From positions 1 through 64,000 of the forward strand of contig DAIOGK010000006.1 of assembly GCA_036745275.1 (NCBI GenBank): a stretch of DNA of 64,000 bases, written 5' to 3'. The stretch's first letter is position 1. The number at the start of each line of letters is the position of its first letter. The notes beneath the pieces were generated by a model, which was not told where the DNA came from, did no database searches, and was given only the letters and a program-made list of their open reading frames with translations. Origin of the DNA: JAIUNP01 sp020161975 (GTDB taxonomy: Bacteria; Pseudomonadota; Alphaproteobacteria; Rhizobiales; Beijerinckiaceae). A program made the position numbers and the translations under genes. Positions 16,626-24,889 of the stretch are shown here, piece after piece.

Positions 16626-17486
16626 TCAGGCCTTGGGCTTGGGGCTGGCATTGGTGATGGCCGAAAGGTCTGCCACGTTGTCCTGCCCCTTGTTGCCGGC
16701 ATCGGAACTGGTCGCCACCTCGCCACGATCCACGCGCTTGGAGAAGTCGGTCTCGCCGCCCTTGGCCAGAACAGCGGCCTGCGGCACCCATTCCTCGCGC
16801 TCGATGCGCCCCGGGAAGGCCAGATAACTGCCCACCCAGTCGATCTCGTCCTTCACCCAGGCCGCGATCTGGTCGAAGTGCCAGATGCCGAGGGCGTGGA
16901 GGCGGCCCTCGTTTTGCTTGCCGATGCCGCGGATGCGCTTGAGGTCATCCGCCTTGCCGCCACGCGGCGCCATCAACCCGCGCGGGCGACGGCCAGGCGT
17001 GCCGTCCGGCACATCCACCTTCGGCTGCTCGGGCTCCGGGTCCGGTGCCTTCACCGCAACCGGGGCCGGAGCGGGTTCGGGCGCCTTGGCCACGACCGGC
17101 GCGGGGGCCGGAGCCGGCGCAGGCGCTGGCTTCGGTGCTGGCTGAGGAGCCGCAGCGCGCGCCACAACCGGGGCTGCGGCCACCGTGGCGGCCACCGGCT
17201 CTGCCGCCGTTCCGCCCAGCCACTGCTTGATCAGGCAACCGATGCAGCACCCGATAATGTAGGAGGCGAAGAGCAGGAGCGCACTGTCGAGCATATAGCC
17301 GGCCCGGTCGGGTAGCCATTTGAGCACGGCGGCCACGACACCGATAAGGAAGGCCACCGCACCCCAGGGCACCCAGCCTGTCCACCAGCGGGTTGGCTCC
17401 CGCGAGCAGGTGAGCCAACCGATGACGAGGCCGAGGATGAGCGCGAGCAGCAGCCACAGCCAAAGGTGATTGATCAGATACATCAT
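16626..17486 (-). CDS. Membrane-anchored helix-hairpin-helix protein
   Basis: A 286-residue protein. Three hydrophobic segments (about 6-25, 38-57 and 66-88) anchor it in the inner membrane. Residues about 95-155 are an Ala/Pro repeat linker rich in PAPAPAP. Residues about 181-243 are a helix-hairpin-helix module (DDLKRIRGIGKQNEGRL, ALGIWHFDQIAAW, GRIEREEWVPQA) of the kind found at the ends of NuoE and L21 proteins in Hyphomicrobiales. The HHH part could bind nucleic acid or protein. The role is unknown. It lies 12 bases downstream of the BON-OmpA gene, so the two form an operon. Confidence 0.75.
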   Translation of the reverse strand: MMYLINHLWLWLLLALILGLVIGWLTCSREPTRWWTGWVPWGAVAFLIGVVAAVLKWLPDRAGYMLDSALLLFASYIIGCCIGCLIKQWLGGTAAEPVAATVAAAPVVARAAAPQPAPKPAPAPAPAPAPVVAKAPEPAPAPVAVKAPDPEPEQPKVDVPDGTPGRRPRGLMAPRGGKADDLKRIRGIGKQNEGRLHALGIWHFDQIAAWVKDEIDWVGSYLAFPGRIEREEWVPQAAVLAKGGETDFSKRVDRGEVATSSDAGNKGQDNVADLSAITNASPKPKA

Positions 17487-17498
17487 AGCGGCGGCTCC

Positions 17499-19427
17499 TT
17501 ACTTCGTGACCACGAAGTCGATGCGGCGGTTCTTGGCCTTGTTTTCTGCTGAGTCGTTTGGCGCGACGGGCTGGGTGTCCCCATAGCCTTTCGCGGTCAG
17601 ACGCCCGGCAGAGACGCCAAGGCCCTCCAGTGCTTCGACAACCGAGGCCGCGCGCTTCTGCGACAGGTCAAGATTGCTCGCCGGCGAGCCATCGGAATCG
17701 GTGTGACCCTGGATTTCGATGGTCATTGTCGGGCAGGCCCGAACCGCAGCCGCCAAGGCTTCCAGCACCGGACGTGAATCCGCCCGGATCCGCGCGCTCG
17801 CCACGTTGAAGTAGATCTGTTCCTTGCCGAGAATATCCCGGAACTTGATCTGGCAGAGATCCACCACTGTCGGCGCAGGCGCGACCACGACCGGAGCCGG
17901 CGCAGGCGGGATGACCGCATCCACCTTCGGCAGGTCCGGCGGCGCAATCGAGACCGGCGGCGGCGCGACCACGACGGGCGCAGGAGCCGGCGGGATCACC
18001 GCATCCACCTTCGGCAGGTTCGGCGACGCAATCGGGGCCGGAGGGGGCGGCGGCGGTGCAATCAGGCGGATGCCCGAACCATCGAACGCAAAGCCCGCCG
18101 GCAGCCCGGTAAGCGCAGCCTTGATCGCATCCGGCAGGCTCTTGTCCATCGTTTCGCCGGTGATGCGGATAGCCTTGTCGGTGATGGTGCCCACAGCGCC
18201 TGTGCCGAGCTTGGCCAGTTGGCCAAGCGTACCGGTGACGGCATCGACAAAGCCACTCGGCGCGCCAAGCGCCAGCTTCATCTGGTCCACAATCCGATCT
18301 GACGGGAACAGACGCTTTGCCGCGTCAAGCACCCCGGTGCGAACCGCTTCGCTCGGAACCGTGCCGCCAAGCGTCAGGGCGCCGGCCGCGCGATTGGCCG
18401 ACCAGATGTAGGGGGAGGCCACCGGCCCGGTGATCTTCTCCTGAACGAGCTTCAACCCACCGGGCAGTGCGCCCTTCAGCGCGCCGGTCACGGCTTCATA
18501 GATCGATACATCCGGGGCTTCGCCGCTCAGCGAAAGACCATCGTTGCTGAGGCTGGCGACGCCGGATTTCAGCTTGGCGAGATGTCCGAGGAAGAAGCCC
18601 GACGCTGCACCGAAATTGACGCTGTCCGGCAATCCCCCCGCAACGCGGGTCTGATCGACCACGCGGGCTGCAACCGCCTTGGCTGCTTCCAGCAACGGCG
18701 CACGCGCCGATTCCGACGGCAGATAACCCGCAAGCGTCACCTGATCATTCGCCTTGGTCGCAGAAAAGGCGAAGGGCGAGACGACGGGCGGCAGAATCTC
18801 TGCCTTGGCCAGGGTCGCTCCGCCCGGAAGGGTCTTCAACGCAGCGGTGACGGCATCAAAGCCGGGAAAGTTGATCGCGCGGCCGCTCAGGCTGAAGGCG
18901 TGATCTGACAGGCTTGCAACGCCAGACGTAAGCTTGCCGAGTTGCGCAAGGCCGAAGGCCATGGCGGGAGCATAGGGCGCCGGGGCACCCCGCGCTTCCT
19001 TCAACTGATCAACAACCTCGGCGTTCGGGAACGCGGCTTTCGCGCCGCTGACCAGTGCCGCGCGAACGGCATCGCCAGGCACGTAGCCCGCAAGCGTCAC
19101 CTTGTTGCCTTCACGGGTCGCAGAAACAGTATAGGGCTTCAACTCCGGGCTGACCGTGGTGGAATCGACCACCTGCCGCACGCCCCAGGTACGTCCCGCA
19201 GCATCCACAGCCAGACGCCGCGTTTCGGGGTTTGGCGCCTCGCCGGAAAGCACCGCATCGCGGCCCGAAAGCGTGGCCTTCGCCCACGGAATGCCCGATT
19301 GCGTGAAGACATCCGCCGAGCGGCGGGCAAGATCGCCCTCGATCGGCCCGATATTCAAGCTGTTCATAAGGGCGAACAACAAGGCGAGCGGCAAAAGCCC
19401 CCACCACCACTTCTTAGGCTGACACAT
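17499..19427 (-). CDS. OmpA-family protein with BON-like repeats
   Basis: A 642-residue envelope protein. Hydrophobic N-terminal anchor (about 10-24); a BON-like unit (about 45-95); three further units of about 120 residues, each opening with SAT/SAN and TLAGYVP-type strands and closing with a LSG(R/E)-type strand; a Pro-rich spacer holding two copies of LPKVDAVIPPAPAPVVVAP; and a C-terminal OmpA/MotB peptidoglycan-binding domain (about 535-640) with IEIQGHTDSDG and NRRIDFVV. BON domains bind phospholipid or span membranes, and the OmpA domain grips peptidoglycan. The layout resembles mycobacterial ArfA. It probably links the inner membrane to the wall. Confidence 0.85.
   Translation of the reverse strand: MCQPKKWWWGLLPLALLFALMNSLNIGPIEGDLARRSADVFTQSGIPWAKATLSGRDAVLSGEAPNPETRRLAVDAAGRTWGVRQVVDSTTVSPELKPYTVSATREGNKVTLAGYVPGDAVRAALVSGAKAAFPNAEVVDQLKEARGAPAPYAPAMAFGLAQLGKLTSGVASLSDHAFSLSGRAINFPGFDAVTAALKTLPGGATLAKAEILPPVVSPFAFSATKANDQVTLAGYLPSESARAPLLEAAKAVAARVVDQTRVAGGLPDSVNFGAASGFFLGHLAKLKSGVASLSNDGLSLSGEAPDVSIYEAVTGALKGALPGGLKLVQEKITGPVASPYIWSANRAAGALTLGGTVPSEAVRTGVLDAAKRLFPSDRIVDQMKLALGAPSGFVDAVTGTLGQLAKLGTGAVGTITDKAIRITGETMDKSLPDAIKAALTGLPAGFAFDGSGIRLIAPPPPPPAPIASPNLPKVDAVIPPAPAPVVVAPPPVSIAPPDLPKVDAVIPPAPAPVVVAPAPTVVDLCQIKFRDILGKEQIYFNVASARIRADSRPVLEALAAAVRACPTMTIEIQGHTDSDGSPASNLDLSQKRAASVVEALEGLGVSAGRLTAKGYGDTQPVAPNDSAENKAKNRRIDFVVTK
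17881..18023. repeat. Tandem 84-bp coding repeat, two copies
   Basis: The stretches 17881-17939 and 17965-18023 are nearly identical at DNA level with an 84-base period. They encode two copies of a 28-residue proline-rich linker unit in the BON-OmpA protein. This indicates a recent in-frame duplication. Confidence 0.8.
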
Positions 19428-19671
19428 CCTGTCCCCCGCTTCTGAGCCGCGCGCGGCATAACGAAAAGTCCCGGCTGCTGCCCACGCACCGGAACGTTAA
19501 CCAATTAGTAACAAGTCCAATTGTCCTGACAAGCACTATTTCATCAATCGAGCAAAAGACCGTTCGTAGTACGGCGGCGCAGCGGATTTGCATGGTTGAC
19601 CATGGGCTTATTGCTGCGCGGCTCGCGGCGGCCATGCCCATGTCCCCTGCCCTTTTTCCGAAGGCTTGCGG

Positions 19672-19703
19672 CAAAAAGAAACCCCGGGTCTTTCGACCCA
19701 GGG
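19672..19703 (-). terminator. Rho-independent terminator of porin gene
   Basis: Nine-pair stem of CCCTGGGTC/GACCCGGGG type closed by a GAAA tetraloop (19682-19703), followed on the minus strand by TTTCTTTTT. It lies 29 bases after the porin stop codon. A strong terminator suits a highly expressed gene. The stretch 19428-19671 beyond it holds no convincing gene and is the upstream region of the BON-OmpA operon. Confidence 0.85.
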
Positions 19704-19731
19704 CTCTTTGACTGAAATCTCGGTTAGGAGA

Positions 19732-21054
19732 TTAGAAGTCGCGCTGGAAGCGGATACGGGCAGTGATGCCGTCGTACTTCGACTTCGTCGCGTAGAGCGC
19801 GGTCGGCGAAGCAACCGTGCCCTTCGGGTCGAGGTAGTTGTACATGACTTCGGTGCCGATCGTGAAGTTACGAACCGGGATCCAGTTGATGCGACCGCCG
19901 ACCGCGTAGGTCTTGAAGTCGTTGAAGGCAGCAACCGAACCGGAGTAGTTCACGTCGCCGTAGCCGGCGTACACAGCACCCTGGATGGTCGGGGTGAAGT
20001 TGTGCACGAACGAACCGACGATCGACCAAGCCTTGGCCTTCTTCAGGTTGCCAACGGCATCGACGTAGCCGTCAACAGCAAGAACGGTACCGTTGAGACC
20101 ACCGAAGGTGCCAGCGCCGAGGTGACGGGCAGCGCCCGAGAAGTCGGTGGCGCCGTCGCCGTAAGCGGCCTGCAGGTAGAGGTAGTCGCCAGCCGCGATC
20201 GACGGCAGGTTGACCTTCACGCCGCCCTGGATGGCCCAGCCGTACTCGGTGTCGACGTAGCCGCCAACGAGGTCACGGTTCGAAACGCGGATCTCGTGCA
20301 GAGCAGCCGAGAGCTGAGCCGAACCCCAAGCCTGGTCGATGCGGATGTTGCCAACGAGGTCAGGCATGGCCTGGCCAGCGTAAGCAACGCCACCGACGGT
20401 CGGAGCGGTCGAGGCAGTAGCGACGCCCATGCGGCGGTTGCCGATCGAGTCTTCAACCGACAGGGTGGCCGAGATGCCGCCGCCGAAGGTGAAGGTGTAG
20501 GCGAACAGATCCGTGTTGCCACGATCCGAACCCGGCAGGCCGGTGTAGTTGTCGGAGTTGGCGTAGAAGTCGAAGAACGACGCCGAACGACCAGCGGTGA
20601 AGAAGCCCGACGTGCCAGTGTAGAACTGGATGAAGGCCTTATCGAGAATGCCGTTCGAGAGCGAGTTCTGGGCGTTGTTGCCCAGGTTGGTCAGCGAAGC
20701 GCCAACGTAACGGCCCGAGAGCGAGCTGATCTCGTAGCGGATGAACGTACGGAGCAGACCGTAGGACGTGGTCTGGCGAACGTCAGCCTCGAGACGGCCC
20801 GTCGCACGGAACGACGAGGTGTCGTCGCCGCGGGTGTACGGCGTGGCATACAGGTACTCAGCGCGAACACGACCGCCGAGCTTGATGCAAACGTCCGAAC
20901 CCGGGATGTACCAGAAGCCGGCGCCATGGGCCGAGCAAACCTTAACGTACTCGACGGGAGACGGCTTCTTAACGCCGAGATCCGCAGCCGAGGCACCGGC
21001 AACAGCGACGAGACCAGCCGCCGAACCGAGAAGAAGGCTCTTGAAGAGCTTCAT
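19732..21054 (-). CDS. Porin, Porin_2 family (Omp2b-like)
   Basis: A 440-residue trimeric outer-membrane porin of the Hyphomicrobiales Porin_2 family, for passive diffusion of small solutes. Signal peptide MKLFKSLLLGSAAGLVAVAGASA, then ADLGVKKPSPVEYVKVCSAHGAGFWYIPGS, the family N-terminus with a Cys pair (CSAHGAG...DVC), alternating beta strands, and a terminal aromatic residue (RIRFQRDF). Codon use is noticeably more restricted than in neighbours (GGC, AAC, GTC dominate), as in highly expressed genes. The ATG at 21054 follows GGAGGT. Upstream 21055-21367 (313 bases) holds no gene and must carry the promoter and leader. Confidence 0.93.
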   Translation of the reverse strand: MKLFKSLLLGSAAGLVAVAGASAADLGVKKPSPVEYVKVCSAHGAGFWYIPGSDVCIKLGGRVRAEYLYATPYTRGDDTSSFRATGRLEADVRQTTSYGLLRTFIRYEISSLSGRYVGASLTNLGNNAQNSLSNGILDKAFIQFYTGTSGFFTAGRSASFFDFYANSDNYTGLPGSDRGNTDLFAYTFTFGGGISATLSVEDSIGNRRMGVATASTAPTVGGVAYAGQAMPDLVGNIRIDQAWGSAQLSAALHEIRVSNRDLVGGYVDTEYGWAIQGGVKVNLPSIAAGDYLYLQAAYGDGATDFSGAARHLGAGTFGGLNGTVLAVDGYVDAVGNLKKAKAWSIVGSFVHNFTPTIQGAVYAGYGDVNYSGSVAAFNDFKTYAVGGRINWIPVRNFTIGTEVMYNYLDPKGTVASPTALYATKSKYDGITARIRFQRDF

Positions 21055-21367
21055 TGTTGACCTCCAAAAATCAATATCGAGACCCAAGGGACCGAAGCTT
21101 TACCTAAGCGCCGCTTTCTTATCCCCTTTGCGGCTATGCGCCCCAGCGAGCCGGTGACACATAGTTCGCGCCGGGGAGCCCCCGTCGCATCGCCAACATA
21201 CGCATCGGCGCTGACCGTTCAACCGCTCAATCGCCGCAAGGGCGCCCCGGTGTGGCCTTTTCAAAGGCGTGTTGCACAAACATCACGCAATCCGGCGTTG
21301 CCGGCGCAATGTCTTGAGAGAACGTTAATTTCGGTGCCGGATTGGTCAAATTCGCGCTGTTTTCGCG

Positions 21368-22312
21368 TCAAATCACGCCGGTCGCGCGCCGCGCCCGAAC
21401 AGCGTCGACATCAATGCGCAGGGGGGCAGCATCCGCCGCGCCGGGTTTGGTCACGGCCAGCGCGCCGCAGGCATTGGCAAATGCGAGGGCATCGGCGAGC
21501 GATTCTCCCTCGGCAAGCGCAACCGCCAGACCGGCATTGAACGAATCGCCGGCGGCGACCGTATCGACCACGGAAACTGGAATCGGCGCGAGGCTGCCGC
21601 TTTCGGTCGGGCTCCGGTAGATGAGCCCCTTGCCGCCCAGCTTAACGATGGCGGCGCCATACCCTTGCCCCAGCAGCGCCGCCGCGGCGCTCTGTGCCGA
21701 ATCGTGGTCGCTCACCGCCATTCCGGTCAACTGGCGAGCTTCCGTTTCGTTCGGGGTGACGAGATCGACGAGCGGGATGAGATCGGGGTGGATGCCGTCA
21801 GCCGGCACAGGCGCGGGGTCGAGCACGACCAACCCGCCTGCGGCCTTCACGATTCGCGCCGCCGCGATGGCGGCCTCGGCTGGCGTTTCGCATTGCAAGA
21901 GCAGGACGCGCGTGCGCGCAAGCTCTGCGGATGCAGCCGCCACATGCGCGGGCGAGACGAGACCGTTGGCGCCCGCGACAACGAGGATCGCGTTCTGTCC
22001 GGCATGATCGATGCTGATCGTGGCGATGCCCGTGCCGGTGTCGGTCACGCGCCCGACATGGGCGAGCGGCACGTCGAAGCGCGCAAGCTCCTGCCGGGCA
22101 AGGCTGGCAAAGCCGTCCGCTCCGGTCAGGCCGACAAAAACGATCTCGGCGCCGAGTTTCCGCGCGGCCACGGCCTGATTGGCGCCCTTGCCCCCCAGTG
22201 CAAGCGCGGCGCTCTTGCCGTGCAGTGTCTCGCCCGGTTGCGGAATTCGGGAAGTGCGCACCGCGATGTCGATGTTGATGGACCCGACAACGGCAACGCG
22301 CGGCGCGCTCAC
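21368..22312 (-). CDS. rbsK: PfkB-family sugar kinase, ribokinase-like
   Basis: A 314-residue carbohydrate kinase. PfkB signature 1 (GGKGANQAVAARKLG) and signature 2 (DTVAAGDSFNAGLAVAL, containing the catalytic Asp) are intact. N-terminal VAVVGSINIDIAV and the length fit ribokinase, which phosphorylates ribose at O-5, but other sugars or nucleosides remain possible. It starts with GTG overlapping the pssA stop as GTGA, so it is translationally coupled to pssA. No ribose transporter lies nearby. A much longer open frame runs back through pssA in another phase and is not coding. Confidence 0.85.
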   Translation of the reverse strand: MSAPRVAVVGSINIDIAVRTSRIPQPGETLHGKSAALALGGKGANQAVAARKLGAEIVFVGLTGADGFASLARQELARFDVPLAHVGRVTDTGTGIATISIDHAGQNAILVVAGANGLVSPAHVAAASAELARTRVLLLQCETPAEAAIAAARIVKAAGGLVVLDPAPVPADGIHPDLIPLVDLVTPNETEARQLTGMAVSDHDSAQSAAAALLGQGYGAAIVKLGGKGLIYRSPTESGSLAPIPVSVVDTVAAGDSFNAGLAVALAEGESLADALAFANACGALAVTKPGAADAAPLRIDVDAVRARRATGVI

Positions 22313-23100
22313 GATGCGTTGGCCTTTTCCAGTGCCTTGTAGCGGGCAAAGCCGTAGGGCAGCACCGCAAGATAGGCGATGGTGATGGCCGCCAGCGTTT
22401 GGAACGGATGGCTGACCAGCAGGATCACCACGAGAATCACTGCCGCGACGATGGGGATGACCTTCTCGCGCGGGATCGGGCCGCTCTTGCCCTTGCCCGA
22501 AGGCGTCGGCAGGCGGCTGACCATCAGCGCGGCCACGATCACCGTATAGATGGCCACCAGCCCGGCATGACCGGTGAACTTGGGCACGCCCGACAGATAG
22601 AGATTGACCGGCAGCAGCGCCAGCATTGCTCCCGCAGGGGCCGGAACACCGGTGAAGAACGCCTTGGTCCATTCCGGACGCGTTGTATCTTCCGTGCCGA
22701 CATTGAAGCGCGCAAGGCGCAGCGCAGCGGCAAAGGCCAGCGCCAAGGCTGCCACCCAGCCCAGGGTCGAGACCTCGTTCATGCTCCAGAAATAAAGCAC
22801 CAGCCCCGGCGCACAGCCGAACGACAGAAAATCGGCCAGCGAATCGAGTTCGGCGCCAAAGCGCGAGGCTCCCTTCAGAAGCCGGGCGATGCGCCCGTCG
22901 AGACCATCGAGGAGGCCGGCGGCGGCAATCGCGAGCACGGCATGTTCGAGCCGCCCCTCAACCGCAAGGCGGATTGCGGTCAGCCCCGCCGCCAGCACCA
23001 GCAGCGTGATGAGGTTCGGGATGAGCACACGCACGGGAATGCCCCGCACAGTCGCCTGCGCGGGGGCGGAAGAACCGGGGGACGATGTGGGATCAGCCAT
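22309..23100 (-). CDS. pssA: CDP-diacylglycerol-serine phosphatidyltransferase
   Basis: PssA joins CDP-diacylglycerol and serine to give phosphatidylserine, precursor of phosphatidylethanolamine. The 263-residue inner-membrane protein has the CDP-alcohol phosphotransferase motif with the expected spacing: D68-G69, A72-R73, G82, D86 and D90 (DGRIARLL...FGAELDSLAD). Several hydrophobic helices follow. It lies 31 bases downstream of psd on the same strand, so consecutive enzymes of the pathway are cotranscribed. The stop overlaps the start of the PfkB kinase. Confidence 0.94.
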   Translation of the reverse strand: MADPTSSPGSSAPAQATVRGIPVRVLIPNLITLLVLAAGLTAIRLAVEGRLEHAVLAIAAAGLLDGLDGRIARLLKGASRFGAELDSLADFLSFGCAPGLVLYFWSMNEVSTLGWVAALALAFAAALRLARFNVGTEDTTRPEWTKAFFTGVPAPAGAMLALLPVNLYLSGVPKFTGHAGLVAIYTVIVAALMVSRLPTPSGKGKSGPIPREKVIPIVAAVILVVILLVSHPFQTLAAITIAYLAVLPYGFARYKALEKANAS

Positions 23101-23131
23101 GCGTCAAACTAAGCATATTCCGGCGCGGTCG

Positions 23132-23830
23132 TCACGCGACACGGACGGTGCGCGCGGTTTCCTTGCTGGTCAGATCCGCCAGCACCGTCTCGCCGCCGAT
23201 CGCAAGCTGGCCAACGCCGACGAGCGGCTTTGAACCATCCGGCAGATAGACATCCGCGCGCGAGCCGAAACGGATCAGCCCGAAGCGCTCGCCGGGGGCT
23301 AGTTCCTCGCCTTCCTTGACGAAACAAACGATGCGGCGGGCGATCAGCCCGGCAATCTGCACCACGCCGAAGCGGCCAAAGCTGTTTTCGATGACCAGAC
23401 CGTTGCGCTCGTTGTCCTCACTCGCCTTGTCGAGGTCGGCGTTCAGGAACAGGCCGGGCGTGTAGGCAATTTTCGTCACCTTGCCGCCCACCGGTGTGCG
23501 GTTGATGTGCACATCGAACACAGACAGGAAGATGGTGATGCGCGGCAGCGGCTTGTCGCCGAGGCCAAGCTCCGCCGGCGGCACGAAATAGCCCACCATA
23601 TCCACCCGCCCATCGGCCGGCGAGATCACCAGCCCTTCGCGGGTCGGCGTCACGCGCGGCGGATCGCGGAAGAAATACGCGGTGAACGCGGTTGCCGCCC
23701 ACAGCAGCCAGCCCAGCGGCGACCAGATCCAGCCGCCCACAATCGCGGCCAGCGCGAATCCGGCGATGAAGATGTAGCCTTCCGGGTGGATCGGCACGAT
23801 GGTTTTGCGGATTGATGCAACGACAGACAT
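23132..23830 (-). CDS. psd: Phosphatidylserine decarboxylase proenzyme
   Basis: Psd decarboxylates phosphatidylserine to phosphatidylethanolamine. The 232-residue short-form proenzyme has the self-cleavage site Gly189-Ser190 in RFGSRADVYLP, where Ser becomes the pyruvoyl group, and the conserved FLSVFDVHINRTP. Two N-terminal hydrophobic helices suggest membrane association. The ATG follows AAGGGG. First gene of psd-pssA-pfkB. The 271-base gap upstream (23831-24101) has no gene but contains a dyad at 24042-24055. Confidence 0.94.
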   Translation of the reverse strand: MSVVASIRKTIVPIHPEGYIFIAGFALAAIVGGWIWSPLGWLLWAATAFTAYFFRDPPRVTPTREGLVISPADGRVDMVGYFVPPAELGLGDKPLPRITIFLSVFDVHINRTPVGGKVTKIAYTPGLFLNADLDKASEDNERNGLVIENSFGRFGVVQIAGLIARRIVCFVKEGEELAPGERFGLIRFGSRADVYLPDGSKPLVGVGQLAIGGETVLADLTSKETARTVRVA

Positions 23831-24041
23831 CGGGGAACCCCTTGTGTTTCGCCACCCCTAAAGAAATCGGCGCGGGTTGCCAAGCCATGGCTTCGATGCC
23901 GCCCGGGCCCGCCGGGGAAACGGCATCCTGACCGGCGCAATTCCGACCATGCGGGACATGTGTGCTGACCTCGCGCCGAGAGGCACGTCAAGATCAAGAA
24001 ATCGTTAGGAAATGTGGATTTTCCTAGACTTTGGTTGTAAT

Positions 24042-24055
24042 ATTGTGGTCACAAT
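24042..24055. promoter_or_regulatory. Perfect dyad ATTGTG-GT-CACAAT, possible operator
   Basis: Six-base perfect inverted half-sites separated by two bases, about 47 bases before the start of the 80-residue gene and about 210 bases from psd. The symmetric form is typical of a helix-turn-helix dimer site. The regulator is unknown. Confidence 0.35.
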
Positions 24056-24101
24056 CCACTGACAAAGGTTCGGGCAACGTGAATCGGAAAGGAGGCGACC
24101 A

Positions 24102-24344
24102 ATGGATGTGAACATTGTGTTTGAATGCATCGGCTATGGCGCGTCCCGTGCGGTGTCCAGTGAGAACTTCCGCAGCTCCAGCCATCTGGTGCCTGCTCGC
24201 TACATTCTAGAGACAGCTCGGGACCCTGTGGGCTACTGCATCGAGGCTTATGCCCCCAGCCACCCGGGTGTCGTGTTCGACGGTTTGGCGCGGGATCTGA
24301 TCCTGCGGCGCCTGCACCGCGAGGCGGGTGTGACGCGGCACTGA
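24102..24344 (+). CDS. Small hypothetical protein, 80 residues
   Basis: An 80-residue soluble protein, MDVNIVFECIGYGASRAV to REAGVTRH, with no signal peptide or membrane segment and no domain I recognise. It is supported as a gene by a strong ribosome-binding site (AAAGGAGG just upstream), a dyad at 24042-24055 and a clean terminator 30 bases after its stop. It stands alone between psd (divergent) and the Cys-rich-repeat gene (convergent). Confidence 0.65.
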   Translation: MDVNIVFECIGYGASRAVSSENFRSSSHLVPARYILETARDPVGYCIEAYAPSHPGVVFDGLARDLILRRLHREAGVTRH

Positions 24345-24373
24345 GCGAACGGGCTCCCGCAAAAGCCTGTCGA

Positions 24374-24397
24374 ACGGCCCCGCTTGGGGCCGTTTTT
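24374..24397 (+). terminator. Rho-independent terminator
   Basis: Eight-base-pair stem ACGGCCCC/GGGGCCGT with a GCTT loop, followed by a run of T. It lies 30 bases after the stop of the 80-residue gene. Confidence 0.85.
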
Positions 24398-24441
24398 GTT
24401 GGCTGCGTGAGGGCATACCGGACAGCGGCGGAACGAAAAGA

Positions 24442-24481
24442 AAGACGTGGATGGTCCGCCTGCGCGGACCATCCACGTCTT
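24442..24481 (-). terminator. 18-bp perfect hairpin ending the Cys-rich gene
   Basis: An 18-base-pair perfect stem (24442-24459 with 24464-24481) around a CTGC loop. On the minus strand it is followed by CTTTCTTTTCG, so it should terminate the gene at 24508-24735. Its core, ATGGTCCGC and inverse, recurs as a weaker hairpin near 55812. Confidence 0.65.
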
Positions 24482-24507
24482 GCTGCCCTCAGCGAACCCG
24501 AAGAGGC

Positions 24508-24735
24508 TTATTTCTTGCCGTCGACGATCTTCTTGCAAGCGTCGGCGAGGCTGGCCTTGTTGGCGGCAAGGCACGCCTGCAGGCCCTGTGGCGAAGCGGC
24601 CGCCGGGCCGCAATGTTTGGTAATGTCCGCCTGGCAGGCAGCGGTGAATTCCTGCGCCGTCTGGGCCATGGCCGCCGGGCCGTTGCCGAACACCAGGGCA
24701 AAACCGATGGGAAGGAACATCCACAGCGCTTTCAT
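24508..24735 (-). CDS. Secreted cysteine-rich-repeat protein, 75 residues
   Basis: A small exported protein with signal peptide MKALWMFLPIGFALVFG...AMA and a mature part of about 50 residues carrying one unit of the Cys-rich repeat family: C-QADITKHCG, then CLAANKASLADACKKI. The four cysteines suit two disulfides in the periplasm. The function of bacterial members is unknown. The start is the ATG at 24735 with GAGG upstream; a TTG two codons earlier is less likely. It ends 26 bases before the 18-bp hairpin. Confidence 0.8.
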   Translation of the reverse strand: MKALWMFLPIGFALVFGNGPAAMAQTAQEFTAACQADITKHCGPAAASPQGLQACLAANKASLADACKKIVDGKK

Positions 24736-24889
24736 GATCAACCTCGTCTTGCGGGCCAGAGTGGCCTGTCTCGGGAGGTTTCTAGCGCGAAGCAGTTGCC
24801 AAGCGGTTTCGGGCTATCGTTAACAGCGGGCGTTTTTTTTGCAGGGCGCGCACCGTCCCCAACACGGCGGGCAAACCGCCCCCGATCCG

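Noticed and set aside
19414..19674. 86-residue minus-strand frame between porin and BON-OmpA
   Set aside because: No ribosome-binding site. It overlaps the start of the BON-OmpA gene and the porin terminator, and has no recognisable features.
22313..22672. N-terminal extension of the PfkB kinase
   Set aside because: It lies within pssA in another frame and lacks kinase features. The GTG overlapping the pssA stop is the better start.
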